Assembly: GCA_043804925.1 (NCBI GenBank)
Contig: JAZDIP010000017.1
Span: 1-64,000 of the forward strand
Origin: ChocPot-Mid sp043804925
GTDB lineage: Bacteria > Bacteroidota > Ignavibacteria > Kapaibacteriales > UBA2268
DNA length: 64,000 nt
Direction of reading: 5' to 3'
The notes under the pieces were generated by a model that saw only the letters and a list, made by a program, of their open reading frames with translations, was not told where the DNA came from and made no database searches. The position numbers were made by a program, and so were the translations under genes. Positions 27,957-36,519 of the stretch are shown piece by piece. Positions within the stretch are counted from its first letter, which is position 1; every line of letters starts with the position of its first letter.

Positions 27957-28937
27957 ATGAAAACACGGAGAGATTTTATAAAAGCTTCCGCTTTGACAAC
28001 TGTCGGTTTGATGACAGCATGCGGTAAAAAAGAAAATAAAGAAATAATCGGTATAAATAGGATAAAAGAATTACCCGTAGTTATCTCCACATGGAAACAT
28101 GGCTTAGCGGCTAATAAATCAGCATGGAAAGTACTTTCTGAAGGAGGTAGGGCATTGGATGCCGTTGAGCAAGGTGTCAGAATTTCTGAATCCGACCCTG
28201 AGGTTACAAGTGTCGGTTACGGAGGTTTACCGGACAGAGATGGGAAGGTTACTCTCGATGCCTGTATAATGGATGAATTCGGAAATGCCGGCTCAGTCGG
28301 CTGTATCGAAAACATCATGAATCCGATTTCCGTTGCACGGCTTGTTATGGAGAAAACCCAACATGTTATGCTCGTTGGCAACGGAGCAAAAAGATTTGCT
28401 CTTGAAAATGGGTTTAAAGAAGAAAATCTTTTAACCGAAAAAGCAAAAGCCGAGTGGGAACAATGGATTAAAACCGGTATTTACAAACCATGGGACTACG
28501 AATCTAATCACGATACTATTGGGATGGTGGCTTTGGATAAATCAGGAAATCTCTCCGGTGCATGTACTACCAGCGGGCTAAAATGGAAAATGCACGGAAG
28601 AGTCGGCGACTCACCAATTATCGGTGCAGGAATGTTTTCCGATAATGAAGTTGGTGCCGCTGCCGCAACAGGAGTTGGCGAAGCAGTAATGAAAACATTA
28701 GGGAGTTTTCTTATTGTCGAACAGATGAGAATGGGCAAATCTCCACAAAAAGCATGTAAAATTGCCGTTGAAAGAATTGCTAAAAAAGTCAAGAATTTCA
28801 AAGAAATTCAGATTGGATTTATTGCACTCAATATCTACGGGGAGATAGGTGCATACAGTTTAAAAGAAGGATTTGAATATGCCCTTTATAAAAAAAATAT
28901 TCAGGAGCTAATTAAAGCAGATTATTTAATAAAATAG
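27957..28937 (+). CDS. N4-(beta-N-acetylglucosaminyl)-L-asparaginase (glycosylasparaginase)
   Basis: Ntn-hydrolase of 326 aa that cleaves the GlcNAc-Asn bond of glycosylated asparagine. The autocleavage site and nucleophile are seen in NHDTIGMVALD (the Thr after Asp becomes the N-terminal nucleophile). Downstream HGRVGDSPIIGAGMFSD and AAATGVGEAVM are family hallmarks. The N-terminus combines a twin-arginine motif (TRRDFIK) with a possible lipobox (MTAC), so it is probably a Tat-exported periplasmic lipoprotein. The next gene starts 9 nt later. A role in degrading glycopeptides is inferred from the family. Confidence 0.92.
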   Translation: MKTRRDFIKASALTTVGLMTACGKKENKEIIGINRIKELPVVISTWKHGLAANKSAWKVLSEGGRALDAVEQGVRISESDPEVTSVGYGGLPDRDGKVTLDACIMDEFGNAGSVGCIENIMNPISVARLVMEKTQHVMLVGNGAKRFALENGFKEENLLTEKAKAEWEQWIKTGIYKPWDYESNHDTIGMVALDKSGNLSGACTTSGLKWKMHGRVGDSPIIGAGMFSDNEVGAAAATGVGEAVMKTLGSFLIVEQMRMGKSPQKACKIAVERIAKKVKNFKEIQIGFIALNIYGEIGAYSLKEGFEYALYKKNIQELIKADYLIK

Positions 28938-28946
28938 GATTAGACA

Positions 28947-29816
28947 TTGAAAAAGTTCATTTTAATATTTTTACTCTCTATATTTTTCGTTTCGTGCAGT
29001 ACAGTTAAAGAAACAGGAAAATTTAAGATAACTGAAGAATCCGGTTTCTTGTGGAAAGTAAAGTCTTCAACTGCTACTGTTTTTCTTTTCGGCTCTATTC
29101 ATGTTGCAAGAGAGGATATGTATCCGCTTTCACAAAAAACAGAAGATGCATTTGAATCTTCCGATGCACTAGTCGTAGAACTTGATATAAACAAGGTTGA
29201 CCCAGCACTCATGCGCAAAAAAGCAATGTATCAGGACGATAGAACTTTGGAGTCCGAACTTTCGAAAGAAACTTACCGGAAACTCGAAGCACTGCTTTTG
29301 GTTCATAAAGTTCCGAAAACCGGATATTACAAATTGAAGCCATGGATGGCTATGATGACAGTGCTTTTACTTGAACTTAATAAAGCCGGCTTCGACAAAT
29401 CGCTTGGTCTTGACAATTATTTTTTGGAAAAATCGAAAAACAAAAAGGAAATCCTAGAACTTGAAAATGCAGAAGAACAATTGGATTTATTAGATATAGA
29501 ATTGGGCAATTTACAAAATGAATTTATTGATTACAGCTTGTTAGACCAAAGCTTATGGCTTCAGCAAATTGATACATTAGTAAATTTATGGAAAACAGGT
29601 AACGTAAAAGAAATGGAAAAGTATGTGCTGGAACCAATGGAAGAACATCCTGAATTCGAAATTATAACCGATAAACTATACACGCAAAGAAATATCAGGA
29701 TGGCAAAAAAAATAGAGGATTATTTAAAAACAAATAAGACTTATTTTGTCGTTGTCGGTGCAGCACATTTGATAGGAGATGAAGGGATAGTTGAATTACT
29801 TAGGAAAAGTAATTAA
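28947..29816 (+). CDS. TraB/GumN-family lipoprotein
   Basis: Protein of 289 aa with lipoprotein signal and lipobox (FFVSCST). The start is a TTG with AGGA 6 nt upstream, 9 nt after the asparaginase gene. The TraB/GumN family motifs are visible: FLFGSIHVAREDMYPL, the acidic ALVVELDI segment, and the C-terminal FVVVGAAHLIGDEGIVELL. Members are thought to be metal-dependent peptidases related to the TIKI proteins; activity here is inferred only. Likely in one operon with the glycosylasparaginase, both exported. Confidence 0.85.
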   Translation: MKKFILIFLLSIFFVSCSTVKETGKFKITEESGFLWKVKSSTATVFLFGSIHVAREDMYPLSQKTEDAFESSDALVVELDINKVDPALMRKKAMYQDDRTLESELSKETYRKLEALLLVHKVPKTGYYKLKPWMAMMTVLLLELNKAGFDKSLGLDNYFLEKSKNKKEILELENAEEQLDLLDIELGNLQNEFIDYSLLDQSLWLQQIDTLVNLWKTGNVKEMEKYVLEPMEEHPEFEIITDKLYTQRNIRMAKKIEDYLKTNKTYFVVVGAAHLIGDEGIVELLRKSN

Positions 29817-29867
29817 TGGATAATTGACAATGGTAAATGGACAATGAAATAATAGCCACTAGTTTTA

Positions 29868-29884
29868 CAACTCCTTAGGAGTTG
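29868..29884. repeat. Short palindrome
   Basis: CAACTCCT-T-AGGAGTTG, 8-bp arms around one base, in the 110-bp gap before the SDR gene and next to TTGACAA-type heptads. Could be an operator or a dispersed repeat. Confidence 0.5.
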
Positions 29885-29926
29885 AATGTTTGTAGAAAAT
29901 AATATTATAATAAATTGGAGATGAAA

Positions 29927-30691
29927 ATGAAAGGAAAAGTTGTATTTATCACAGGTGCTTCATCAGGAATCGGAGAAGCTTGTGCCGAAGCTTTCGCGGA
30001 AGCAGGTTCGCGGTTAATACTGCTGGCACGAAGACAGGAAAAATTAGCGGAAGTCTCGGAACGGCTGTTCAAGGAATATGGTACTGAAATTTACAGCATA
30101 GGTTGCGATATAACGCAATTCAATGATTTGAAAAAGTTTTTTGACAATTTACCTGAGCATTGGTCAACCATTGATGTATTGATTAACAACGCAGGCAAGG
30201 CAAGAGGTTTCAGCAAGATTCAGGATGGTGATACAGAGGACTGGCAGGAAATGGTTGATACAAACATCATGGGACTTTTGTATATATCAAAACTTATTCT
30301 GCCAAAAATGGTGGAGCAGGGCTTCGGTCATGTAATCAACATTGGCTCGATAGCAGGCAGGGAGGTTTATCCTTTCGGAAATGTTTACTGCGGAACGAAA
30401 GCGGCAGTAGCGGTTATTTCCAAAGGCATGGTAATAGATTTGAACGGCACGGGTGTACGGGTAACGAACATAGAGCCGGGATTAGTCGAAACAGAATTTG
30501 CAAGTGTCCGATTCCACGGCGACGATACAAAAGCGAAAACGGTTTACGAAGGATATACGCCGCTCACAGGAAAGGACATTGCAGATGTTGCCGTCTTTTG
30601 TGCAAACCGACCACAACACGTAATGGTTCAGGACATACTCGTAACCCCAACAGACCAGGCATCAGTGAATTTGGTGTATAAGAGGGGGTGA
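29927..30691 (+). CDS. Short-chain dehydrogenase/reductase (YdfG-like)
   Basis: Classical SDR of 254 aa from the ATG at 29927; GGAG lies 6 nt upstream, which decides against earlier TTG and ATG starts. Motifs: TGASSGIGEA (cofactor loop), NNAGKARG, catalytic Ser in INIGSIAG, and YCGTK (Y-x-x-x-K). RR after LLA suggests NADP preference (inference). YdfG-type enzymes oxidise 3-hydroxy acids such as serine or 3-hydroxyisobutyrate. No metabolic partner is adjacent, so the substrate is open. Confidence 0.9.
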   Translation: MKGKVVFITGASSGIGEACAEAFAEAGSRLILLARRQEKLAEVSERLFKEYGTEIYSIGCDITQFNDLKKFFDNLPEHWSTIDVLINNAGKARGFSKIQDGDTEDWQEMVDTNIMGLLYISKLILPKMVEQGFGHVINIGSIAGREVYPFGNVYCGTKAAVAVISKGMVIDLNGTGVRVTNIEPGLVETEFASVRFHGDDTKAKTVYEGYTPLTGKDIADVAVFCANRPQHVMVQDILVTPTDQASVNLVYKRG

Positions 30692-30730
30692 GGGGGAGTG
30701 AGAAATTAAATTAGAATTATATTGAAATTA

Positions 30731-30740
30731 TGTAATTTGC
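30731..30740 (+). promoter_or_regulatory. Recurring TGTAATTTGC motif, possible minus-7 element
   Basis: The 10-mer TGTAATTTGC upstream of the DUF5655 gene is identical to that at 54627-54636 upstream of purE. It resembles the Bacteroidota minus-7 box but is one base short of TAnnTTTG. Confidence 0.3.
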
Positions 30741-30786
30741 GACAATAAGAAAATGAATTTAGAAAATAGAATTCACAGGAATTAAA

Positions 30787-31701
30787 ATGAGACTGTACAT
30801 AAATACCAATAATCATTTAGATCTAGTTAAGGAATTTCAATTTAAATTAGAAAAAGAGATTCAGGTATTAACAGAGAAAAACTTAAAAACAGTATTCGGA
30901 TATGATTTTGTCAAATCTGAATTTTCTATATCAAATTTCAGAATTGATACATTAGCTTTTGATGATACATCTTCAAGTTTTGTTATCATTGAATACAAAA
31001 AGGATAAAAATTTTAGCGTAATTGATCAGGGTTATGCTTATCTTTCATTAATGCTTAATAATAAATCCGACTTTATTCTTGAATATAACGAAAATAAAAA
31101 ACGTTCATTAAAGAGAAACGATGTGGATTGGTCTCAATCAAAAGTTATATTTATCTCACCTTCTTTCACAACTTACCAGAGAGAAGCAATAAATTTCAAG
31201 GACTTACCAATTGAGTTATGGGAAATTCGCAGATTTAGCAATGAATCTATCATGTATAATCAAATTCCTAAATCAGGAGCGACAGAAAGTATTAAAACAA
31301 TTTCAAGACGCGATGATACAATAGAAAATGTTAATAAAGAAATAAAAGTTTATACGGAAAGTGAACATATAGCCCAATCAGATGATGATATCACAGAATT
31401 ATATGAACGATTAAAAAGTATGATTCTAAATCTTGAAGGGGTTGAGCTTCAACCTAAAAAGAAGTACATTGCATTCATTGGAAATTCAAATATTGTAGAT
31501 ATTCACATTCAAAAAAAATCCTTGAAATTGTGGATAAACCTACCATTAACTGAACTTGATGATCCAAAACAATTAACTCGGGATGTTTCAAATATAGGAC
31601 ATTGGGGAAATGGGAGTCACGAAATTCAAATTAACGATGATGAAAATCTTGAATATATTATGTCCTTAATTAAACAGTCTTATAAAAAAAATAAAAAATA
31701 G
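30787..31701 (+). CDS. DUF5655-domain protein with restriction-endonuclease-like N-terminus
   Basis: Protein of 304 aa, preceded by CAGGAATTAAA. The C-terminal domain (about 200-300; KKKYIAFIGNSNIVDIHIQK, DPKQLTRDVSNIGHWGNGSH) is DUF5655. The N-terminal half has FRIDTLAFDDTSSSFVIIEYKKDK, an arrangement (D then E-x-K after a beta hairpin) like the PD-(D/E)xK nuclease core. Related proteins are described as predicted transport proteins or nuclease-like proteins; the biological role is unknown. Monocistronic, ending just before tRNA-Ser on the other strand. Confidence 0.75.
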   Translation: MRLYINTNNHLDLVKEFQFKLEKEIQVLTEKNLKTVFGYDFVKSEFSISNFRIDTLAFDDTSSSFVIIEYKKDKNFSVIDQGYAYLSLMLNNKSDFILEYNENKKRSLKRNDVDWSQSKVIFISPSFTTYQREAINFKDLPIELWEIRRFSNESIMYNQIPKSGATESIKTISRRDDTIENVNKEIKVYTESEHIAQSDDDITELYERLKSMILNLEGVELQPKKKYIAFIGNSNIVDIHIQKKSLKLWINLPLTELDDPKQLTRDVSNIGHWGNGSHEIQINDDENLEYIMSLIKQSYKKNKK

Positions 31702-31771
31702 CAAATAATCTCTCATTTGCCATTCTTCTAATTTCTATCTTCTTATTTCTATCTTCTATCTTCTAAAACCG

Positions 31772-31861
31772 CGGAGGAGGGGGGATTCGAACCCCCGGTA
31801 GAACTTATCGCCCTACGTCGGTTTAGCAAACCGGTGCATTCAGCCGCTCTGCCACCCCTCC
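31772..31861 (-). tRNA. tRNA-Ser (anticodon GCU)
   Basis: Ninety-nt cloverleaf read on the minus strand. The acceptor stem GGAGGGG pairs with CTCCTCC (one G-U), D-arm GCAGAGCGGCTGAATGC, anticodon loop TTTGCTAAA with GCT, a long variable arm as in serine tRNAs, and T-arm GGGGG-TTCGAAT-CCCCC. Discriminator base G. CCA is not encoded (CGG follows). Confidence 0.97.
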
Positions 31862-32169
31862 GGTTACATTTTGGCTTCCAAAAAGTTTACAAATATACGA
31901 TAAATGTTATAAATTAAAAAAACGAAATTGAATTTTTGACATGACTAACGTCCGGATGTTGCTACAATGTATTGAATTTAGAAAATAGAAATTAGAATTT
32001 TGGATTCCTGCTTCCGCATGAATGACGGTTTTAGAAGATAGAAAATAGAAAATAGAAGAAATTAAAACTCTGTGTAACTGGCTTCCATTCTACATTCTAC
32101 ATTCTACATTTTACATTATCCCATCTCTCCGGTTCACGGTTCACGGTTCACAGTTCACCTTTTCACCCT
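31862..32169. other. Intergenic region filled with heptad repeats
   Basis: A 308-bp gap. After a short AT-rich part it holds AGAAAAT-type units, an inverted copy of the 24-bp dispersed repeat (32003-32026), a CTCTGTGTAAC motif, four ATTCTAC-type heptads, and five GGTTCAC-type heptads running to the clpC stop codon. No gene seen. Confidence 0.75.
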
Positions 32170-34791
32170 TCAATTCAAATCCTGCTTGAACGGACTCTTT
32201 CCTTCTATTCCTTCGCCTTCGGTAACTTCAGATGTTTCAGCAAGCAAATCAGTGCCGTTGGCAATGTCTATTAACTTATCACCAATTTCTTCCTTTACCA
32301 ATACTTCGCTTTCTTCCTTTTTCTTGATTTCTTCTACGATGAATTCGAACGTCAATTTTTGTTTTTCTTTATCTAAGTTTGCGATTACCTTAATACCTGT
32401 TTTTAAGTTACCTTTTAAAATTTCATCCGCAAGGTCATCTTCGAGGTATTTTTGAATGGCTCTGCGAAGTGGTCTGGCTCCGTATTTTTCGTCAAATCCT
32501 TTTTCAACAAGAAAATCCTTTGCTTCAGAGGAAAGCTCCATAGTCATATCATTAATTTTCAATCTTTTCGATAATTCCGAGCTGTGAATATCTATAATTT
32601 GATATATGTTTTCTCTTGTTAATTTACCGAATATAATGAAGTCATCAATTCTGTTAATAAATTCAGGATTGAATAATCTTTTTATTGAGTCCTCGATTGT
32701 ATCTTTAACCTGCTGGTATTCATTCTTTGCTGTTTGCTCTGAAAATCCGATTTTACCTCCGAATTTTAAATCACGGGTGCCAACGTTAGATGTCATTATG
32801 ATAATTGTATTCTTAAAGTCAACTTTCCTGCCAATTCCGTCAGTCAAAACACCGTCATCGAAAACTTGCAAAAGTATATTGAAAACATCGGGATGTGCTT
32901 TTTCAATTTCATCTAACAAGATAATGCTGTACGGTTTTCTTCTGACTTTTTCAGTTAGCTGACCGCCCTCTTCGTAACCGACGTATCCCGGAGGCGCTCC
33001 AACAAAACGCGATACGGAGAATTTTTCCATATACTCGCTCATGTCAATTCGAATCAAAGAATCTTCCGTGTTGAACATAACGCGTGCAAGTGCTTTCGCA
33101 AGTTCGGTTTTGCCGACACCTGTGGGACCTAAAAACATGAAGGAACCAATCGGACGGCTCGGGTCTTTCAAACCTGCTCTTGCTCTGCGTATTGCCTTAA
33201 CGAGATGTTCGATTGCTTCATTTTGCCCTACAACATGCTTTTCCAATTCTTCAGGCATATTAATCAGTTTAGCAGTTTCGCTTTCGGCGATTTTATTTAC
33301 CGGTATCCCTGTCATCATCGCAACAACATCGGATATGTCATCTTCCGAAACATGTACGTAGGTTTTAGCAGATTTTATTTCCCAGTCTTTTTTGAAATTG
33401 CTCAAATCCGAAAGCAGCTTCTTTTCAAGGTCACGTAACCTTGCGGCTTCTTCAAAATTTTGCTTTTTTACGACTTTGTTTTTTTCTTCCTTCAATGCTT
33501 CTATCTGTTCTTCAAGTTCGATAATCTCTTTAGGAACTTCAATATTAGCCAAGCGTTTTCTGGCTCCGGCTTCATCCATAACGTCAATGGCTTTGTCAGG
33601 GAAATTTCTGTCTGTTATGTATCTTTCGGATAGACGGACACATGTGTTGATTGCATCGTCGGAATATCTTACGTTATGATGTGTTTCGTAACGTTCTTTT
33701 AAACAATCGAGTATAATTTTAGTTTCATCGGATGATGGCGGTTCGACTATTATTTTTTGGAATCTCCGGTCCAAAGCACCGTCTTTTTCGACATACTGCC
33801 TGTATTCATCGAGCGTAGTTGCACCTATACATTGCAATTCACCGCGCGAGAGTGCAGGTTTGAATATGTTGGATGCATCGAGTGAACCCGAAGCTCCACC
33901 CGCACCTACGATTGTATGAAGCTCGTCAATGAATAATATTACGTCGGTTGCTTTTTCTAACTCATTCATTACTGCTTTCATTCTTTCTTCGAACTGCCCG
34001 CGGTATTTTGTACCTGCTACAAGTGACGCCAAATCGAGAGTAACAATCCTTTTATCAAATAGAACTCGGGGAACTACACGGTTCACGATTCTTAAAGCAA
34101 GTCCTTCGACAATAGCTGTTTTGCCTACTCCGGGTTCACCAATTAGAACCGGATTGTTTTTCTTCCTTCGTGAAAGCACCTGAATAACTCTTTCGATTTC
34201 ATTCATCCTGCCAACGACAGGGTCAAGTTTGTTGTCAATTGCCAGCCGGGTTAAATCCCTGCCGAAATTATCGAGAACGGGTGTCTTGGGTTGTTCTTTC
34301 TGTCCTGCTTTGGAGCTATATGGCGGATATGGTTTTCTGGAAGATGAACTCGGCTTGCCGCTTATAATATTGTCAAGTTCCCTACGAACATTTTCGTATC
34401 TTACTGAAAATTGGGAAAGAATTTGAGCTGCAATGTTTTCTTCATCACGAAGTAATGACAGTAACAAGTGCTCGGTACCGATAAGTGCGGACTTATATAG
34501 TTTTGCTTCTAAATATGTAATTTTTAAGACTTTTTCTGCCTGTTTTGTTAGCGGGATATTTCCCATAGTCATAGGATTTGCCGATGTTGTAACAGTATCC
34601 TCGATGCTTTTCTTTAACTTGTATAAATCAACTCCCAAATTTCTGAGAGCCCTTATAGCAATACCTTCCCCTTCACGAATAATACCCAGCAAAATATGTT
34701 CCGTGCCAATATAATCATGCCCTAACCTAAGTGCTTCTTCCCTGCTTAGACGGATAACTTCGTTAACTCTATTTGAAAAATCGCCTTCCAT
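32170..34791 (-). CDS. clpC: Clp protease ATP-binding subunit ClpC
   Basis: Class I HSP100 unfoldase of 873 aa. Two N-terminal Clp repeats (about 1-145), AAA-1 with Walker A GEPGVGKTAIVEG, a UVR-type middle region (VVKKQNFEEAARLRDLEKKL), AAA-2 with GPTGVGKTELAKAL and PPGYVGYEEGGQL, and an IGF loop (KIGFSEQT) that docks on ClpP. The C-terminal tail (about 830-873) is acidic and unlike the core. It unfolds substrates for ClpP; ClpS at 267-548 is a possible adaptor. No clpP is in the window. It stands alone; downstream DNA is heptad repeat up to the stop. Confidence 0.96.
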   Translation of the reverse strand: MEGDFSNRVNEVIRLSREEALRLGHDYIGTEHILLGIIREGEGIAIRALRNLGVDLYKLKKSIEDTVTTSANPMTMGNIPLTKQAEKVLKITYLEAKLYKSALIGTEHLLLSLLRDEENIAAQILSQFSVRYENVRRELDNIISGKPSSSSRKPYPPYSSKAGQKEQPKTPVLDNFGRDLTRLAIDNKLDPVVGRMNEIERVIQVLSRRKKNNPVLIGEPGVGKTAIVEGLALRIVNRVVPRVLFDKRIVTLDLASLVAGTKYRGQFEERMKAVMNELEKATDVILFIDELHTIVGAGGASGSLDASNIFKPALSRGELQCIGATTLDEYRQYVEKDGALDRRFQKIIVEPPSSDETKIILDCLKERYETHHNVRYSDDAINTCVRLSERYITDRNFPDKAIDVMDEAGARKRLANIEVPKEIIELEEQIEALKEEKNKVVKKQNFEEAARLRDLEKKLLSDLSNFKKDWEIKSAKTYVHVSEDDISDVVAMMTGIPVNKIAESETAKLINMPEELEKHVVGQNEAIEHLVKAIRRARAGLKDPSRPIGSFMFLGPTGVGKTELAKALARVMFNTEDSLIRIDMSEYMEKFSVSRFVGAPPGYVGYEEGGQLTEKVRRKPYSIILLDEIEKAHPDVFNILLQVFDDGVLTDGIGRKVDFKNTIIIMTSNVGTRDLKFGGKIGFSEQTAKNEYQQVKDTIEDSIKRLFNPEFINRIDDFIIFGKLTRENIYQIIDIHSSELSKRLKINDMTMELSSEAKDFLVEKGFDEKYGARPLRRAIQKYLEDDLADEILKGNLKTGIKVIANLDKEKQKLTFEFIVEEIKKKEESEVLVKEEIGDKLIDIANGTDLLAETSEVTEGEGIEGKSPFKQDLN

Positions 34792-34979
34792 ATTATTTTC
34801 TATTTAATGTAACATATTCTAATGAAAATTTTTTAATTCATTTTTATTGACGTATTCTTCACGTTTTAATTATTTAGTGAGTTAAATATCGTGCCAAATT
34901 TCTTTGTTTTAATGAGTTTAATAAGTTATAATATGATTAATGGGAATGAGAAATTTTGTTTTAACTTTACGAACTGAAT

Positions 34980-35879
34980 TTAATTACTCCTATCCACAAC
35001 GATACCAAACCTGATGCTTTGGTTGTATTGAGTTCCGAAATATTGCTTTTCGTCATAAACTATATCGAGTTTTATAAGTATCGCCAAATAGCTCCAAATG
35101 GAGATTTTGAATTCATTTTGGAATGTTACCACCCATTTTTTCATATCGTCAAAAGTTGTAAATGCATCGAGAATACCTCTGTAATCGCAATTTGAAGTTA
35201 GTTTTATTTTTGCCTCGGTTTTCCATTGTAAGCCGGAAACTGCTTTGTATCTTTCTTTTATATCCGCTGTTTTAAATTCATCAGTTTGCAATGTATGGTC
35301 ATAAGCACGGATTTGCTTTAAGGAAATACCGAATTTGGAAGTTATTTGCTGCGTTGTGTCTGTTTGTGAGTACTCAAATCCCCATGTTTGTTGGGATGTA
35401 ACCGGGTCCCAGAGCTTCCCTGTCATTTTTTCTTCATTGTTTACTATAATAAAAGATGGAACTATTTGAGAAAAAAAAGATGACGAAAAGAAAGGGTCGA
35501 GCTTCCAGCCAAGGGGATAAACCAGAACAGCTTCGTTACCAAAAATATTATCGGTAGGCAGCCAAAAGTCGTTTTTATTTTTCTTATCGCTTTTGTAAAG
35601 CATGCCCGATGCAAAATAAAACCGGAAGCGGAAAATCATGCTGTCATTCTTTAAGTTTTCAGAAAAATCCAAGCTGAGATTTTTGCGGAAGTCCCAAGCC
35701 GAAGAACCCTCAAAAGCTACTACCTCACCTTGCTTCCAATCGTTTACTGCCGTTTGCGAAACAGCCATAGAGACACGGAAGTCGTAAGGATGGAATGTGA
35801 TGGATTGGGCATTAAGTCCATTCCAAATAATAACAATAAAAAATAACAAAATCGCAATATTAAAAATAAAATTTTTCAT
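34980..35879 (-). CDS. DUF3078-family outer-membrane-like protein
   Basis: Protein of 299 aa with an N-terminal signal peptide. Features typical of DUF3078 include an early VSMAVSQTAVNDWKQGEV segment (family pattern SQxAxxNWxxG) and alternating aromatic beta strands (FRFRFYFASGMLYKSDK, AEAKIKLTSNCDYRG-like stretches) ending in a strand-like terminus. This suggests a beta-barrel or barrel-associated protein of the outer membrane. Function unknown in the family. Monocistronic between clpC and a lipoprotein cassette. Confidence 0.75.
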   Translation of the reverse strand: MKNFIFNIAILLFFIVIIWNGLNAQSITFHPYDFRVSMAVSQTAVNDWKQGEVVAFEGSSAWDFRKNLSLDFSENLKNDSMIFRFRFYFASGMLYKSDKKNKNDFWLPTDNIFGNEAVLVYPLGWKLDPFFSSSFFSQIVPSFIIVNNEEKMTGKLWDPVTSQQTWGFEYSQTDTTQQITSKFGISLKQIRAYDHTLQTDEFKTADIKERYKAVSGLQWKTEAKIKLTSNCDYRGILDAFTTFDDMKKWVVTFQNEFKISIWSYLAILIKLDIVYDEKQYFGTQYNQSIRFGIVVDRSN

Positions 35880-36083
35880 TTTAAGGTAACTTAAACATAG
35901 AATTTTTTAAAGATACGAGTTAGAATATTAAGTTCTTCTTTATTTATTTTATTATGATTTGATTTTAAAAAATATTTAAAATTTATAATTATATTAGGCA
36001 TAATTTACCCGCTGTTTTTTTGGAGTCAATTTTTCATTTTTTTTTATAACATTGTAAAATGAAATAAATAAAAGTCGTTTAAA

Positions 36084-36518
36084 TTAATTTAAGAAAGTTT
36101 TTTTTACAGTTCCATCTTTATAGAAAATATCATTATATTTCAATATATTATTATTTTTGGTGTCGATTACAAAAGGAGTAGGTAAATTTTGATATTGCGT
36201 ATCATATATTTCTTTTTCTACCCAATATATTAAACTAGAATCAACGTTTTGTTTTATTAAAACCGTATTCATTGTGATTTTTATTAGATTATTGAATTCT
36301 TCCGTTGGATACACAATAATATAACTTTTTTTATTTACTTTTAAATATTTTATTAAATTCTTCATACAATCTGAACAAAAGCCACTTCCGAGAATAACTA
36401 TATAATTCTCTTTAACTTCATTCATTTCAAATTCTTCACCTTTGATATCGTTTAATACGACATCGTTTCTACATGATAGAATAAAAAATATCATGATAAA
36501 TAATGGTAAATATTTCAT
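36084..36518 (-). CDS. Thioredoxin-like lipoprotein
   Basis: Protein of 144 aa with a lipobox (FFILSC). A beta strand followed by GSGFCSDCMKNL gives a C-x-x-C pair at the position of thioredoxin active sites, and the later YQNLPTPFVIDTKNN has the cis-Pro-like TP motif, so a compact thioredoxin fold is likely. It begins 1 nt after the stop of the propeller-like lipoprotein gene, indicating tight coupling. It may keep cysteines of the partner or of the small secreted protein (two Cys) in a given redox state; this is inference. The family is not identified. Confidence 0.6.
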   Translation of the reverse strand: MKYLPLFIMIFFILSCRNDVVLNDIKGEEFEMNEVKENYIVILGSGFCSDCMKNLIKYLKVNKKSYIIVYPTEEFNNLIKITMNTVLIKQNVDSSLIYWVEKEIYDTQYQNLPTPFVIDTKNNNILKYNDIFYKDGTVKKTFLN

Positions 36519-36519
36519 T

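Noticed and set aside
32186..34714. Several plus-strand frames of 65-118 aa opposite clpC
   Set aside because: Shadows of a highly conserved gene; no family resemblance.
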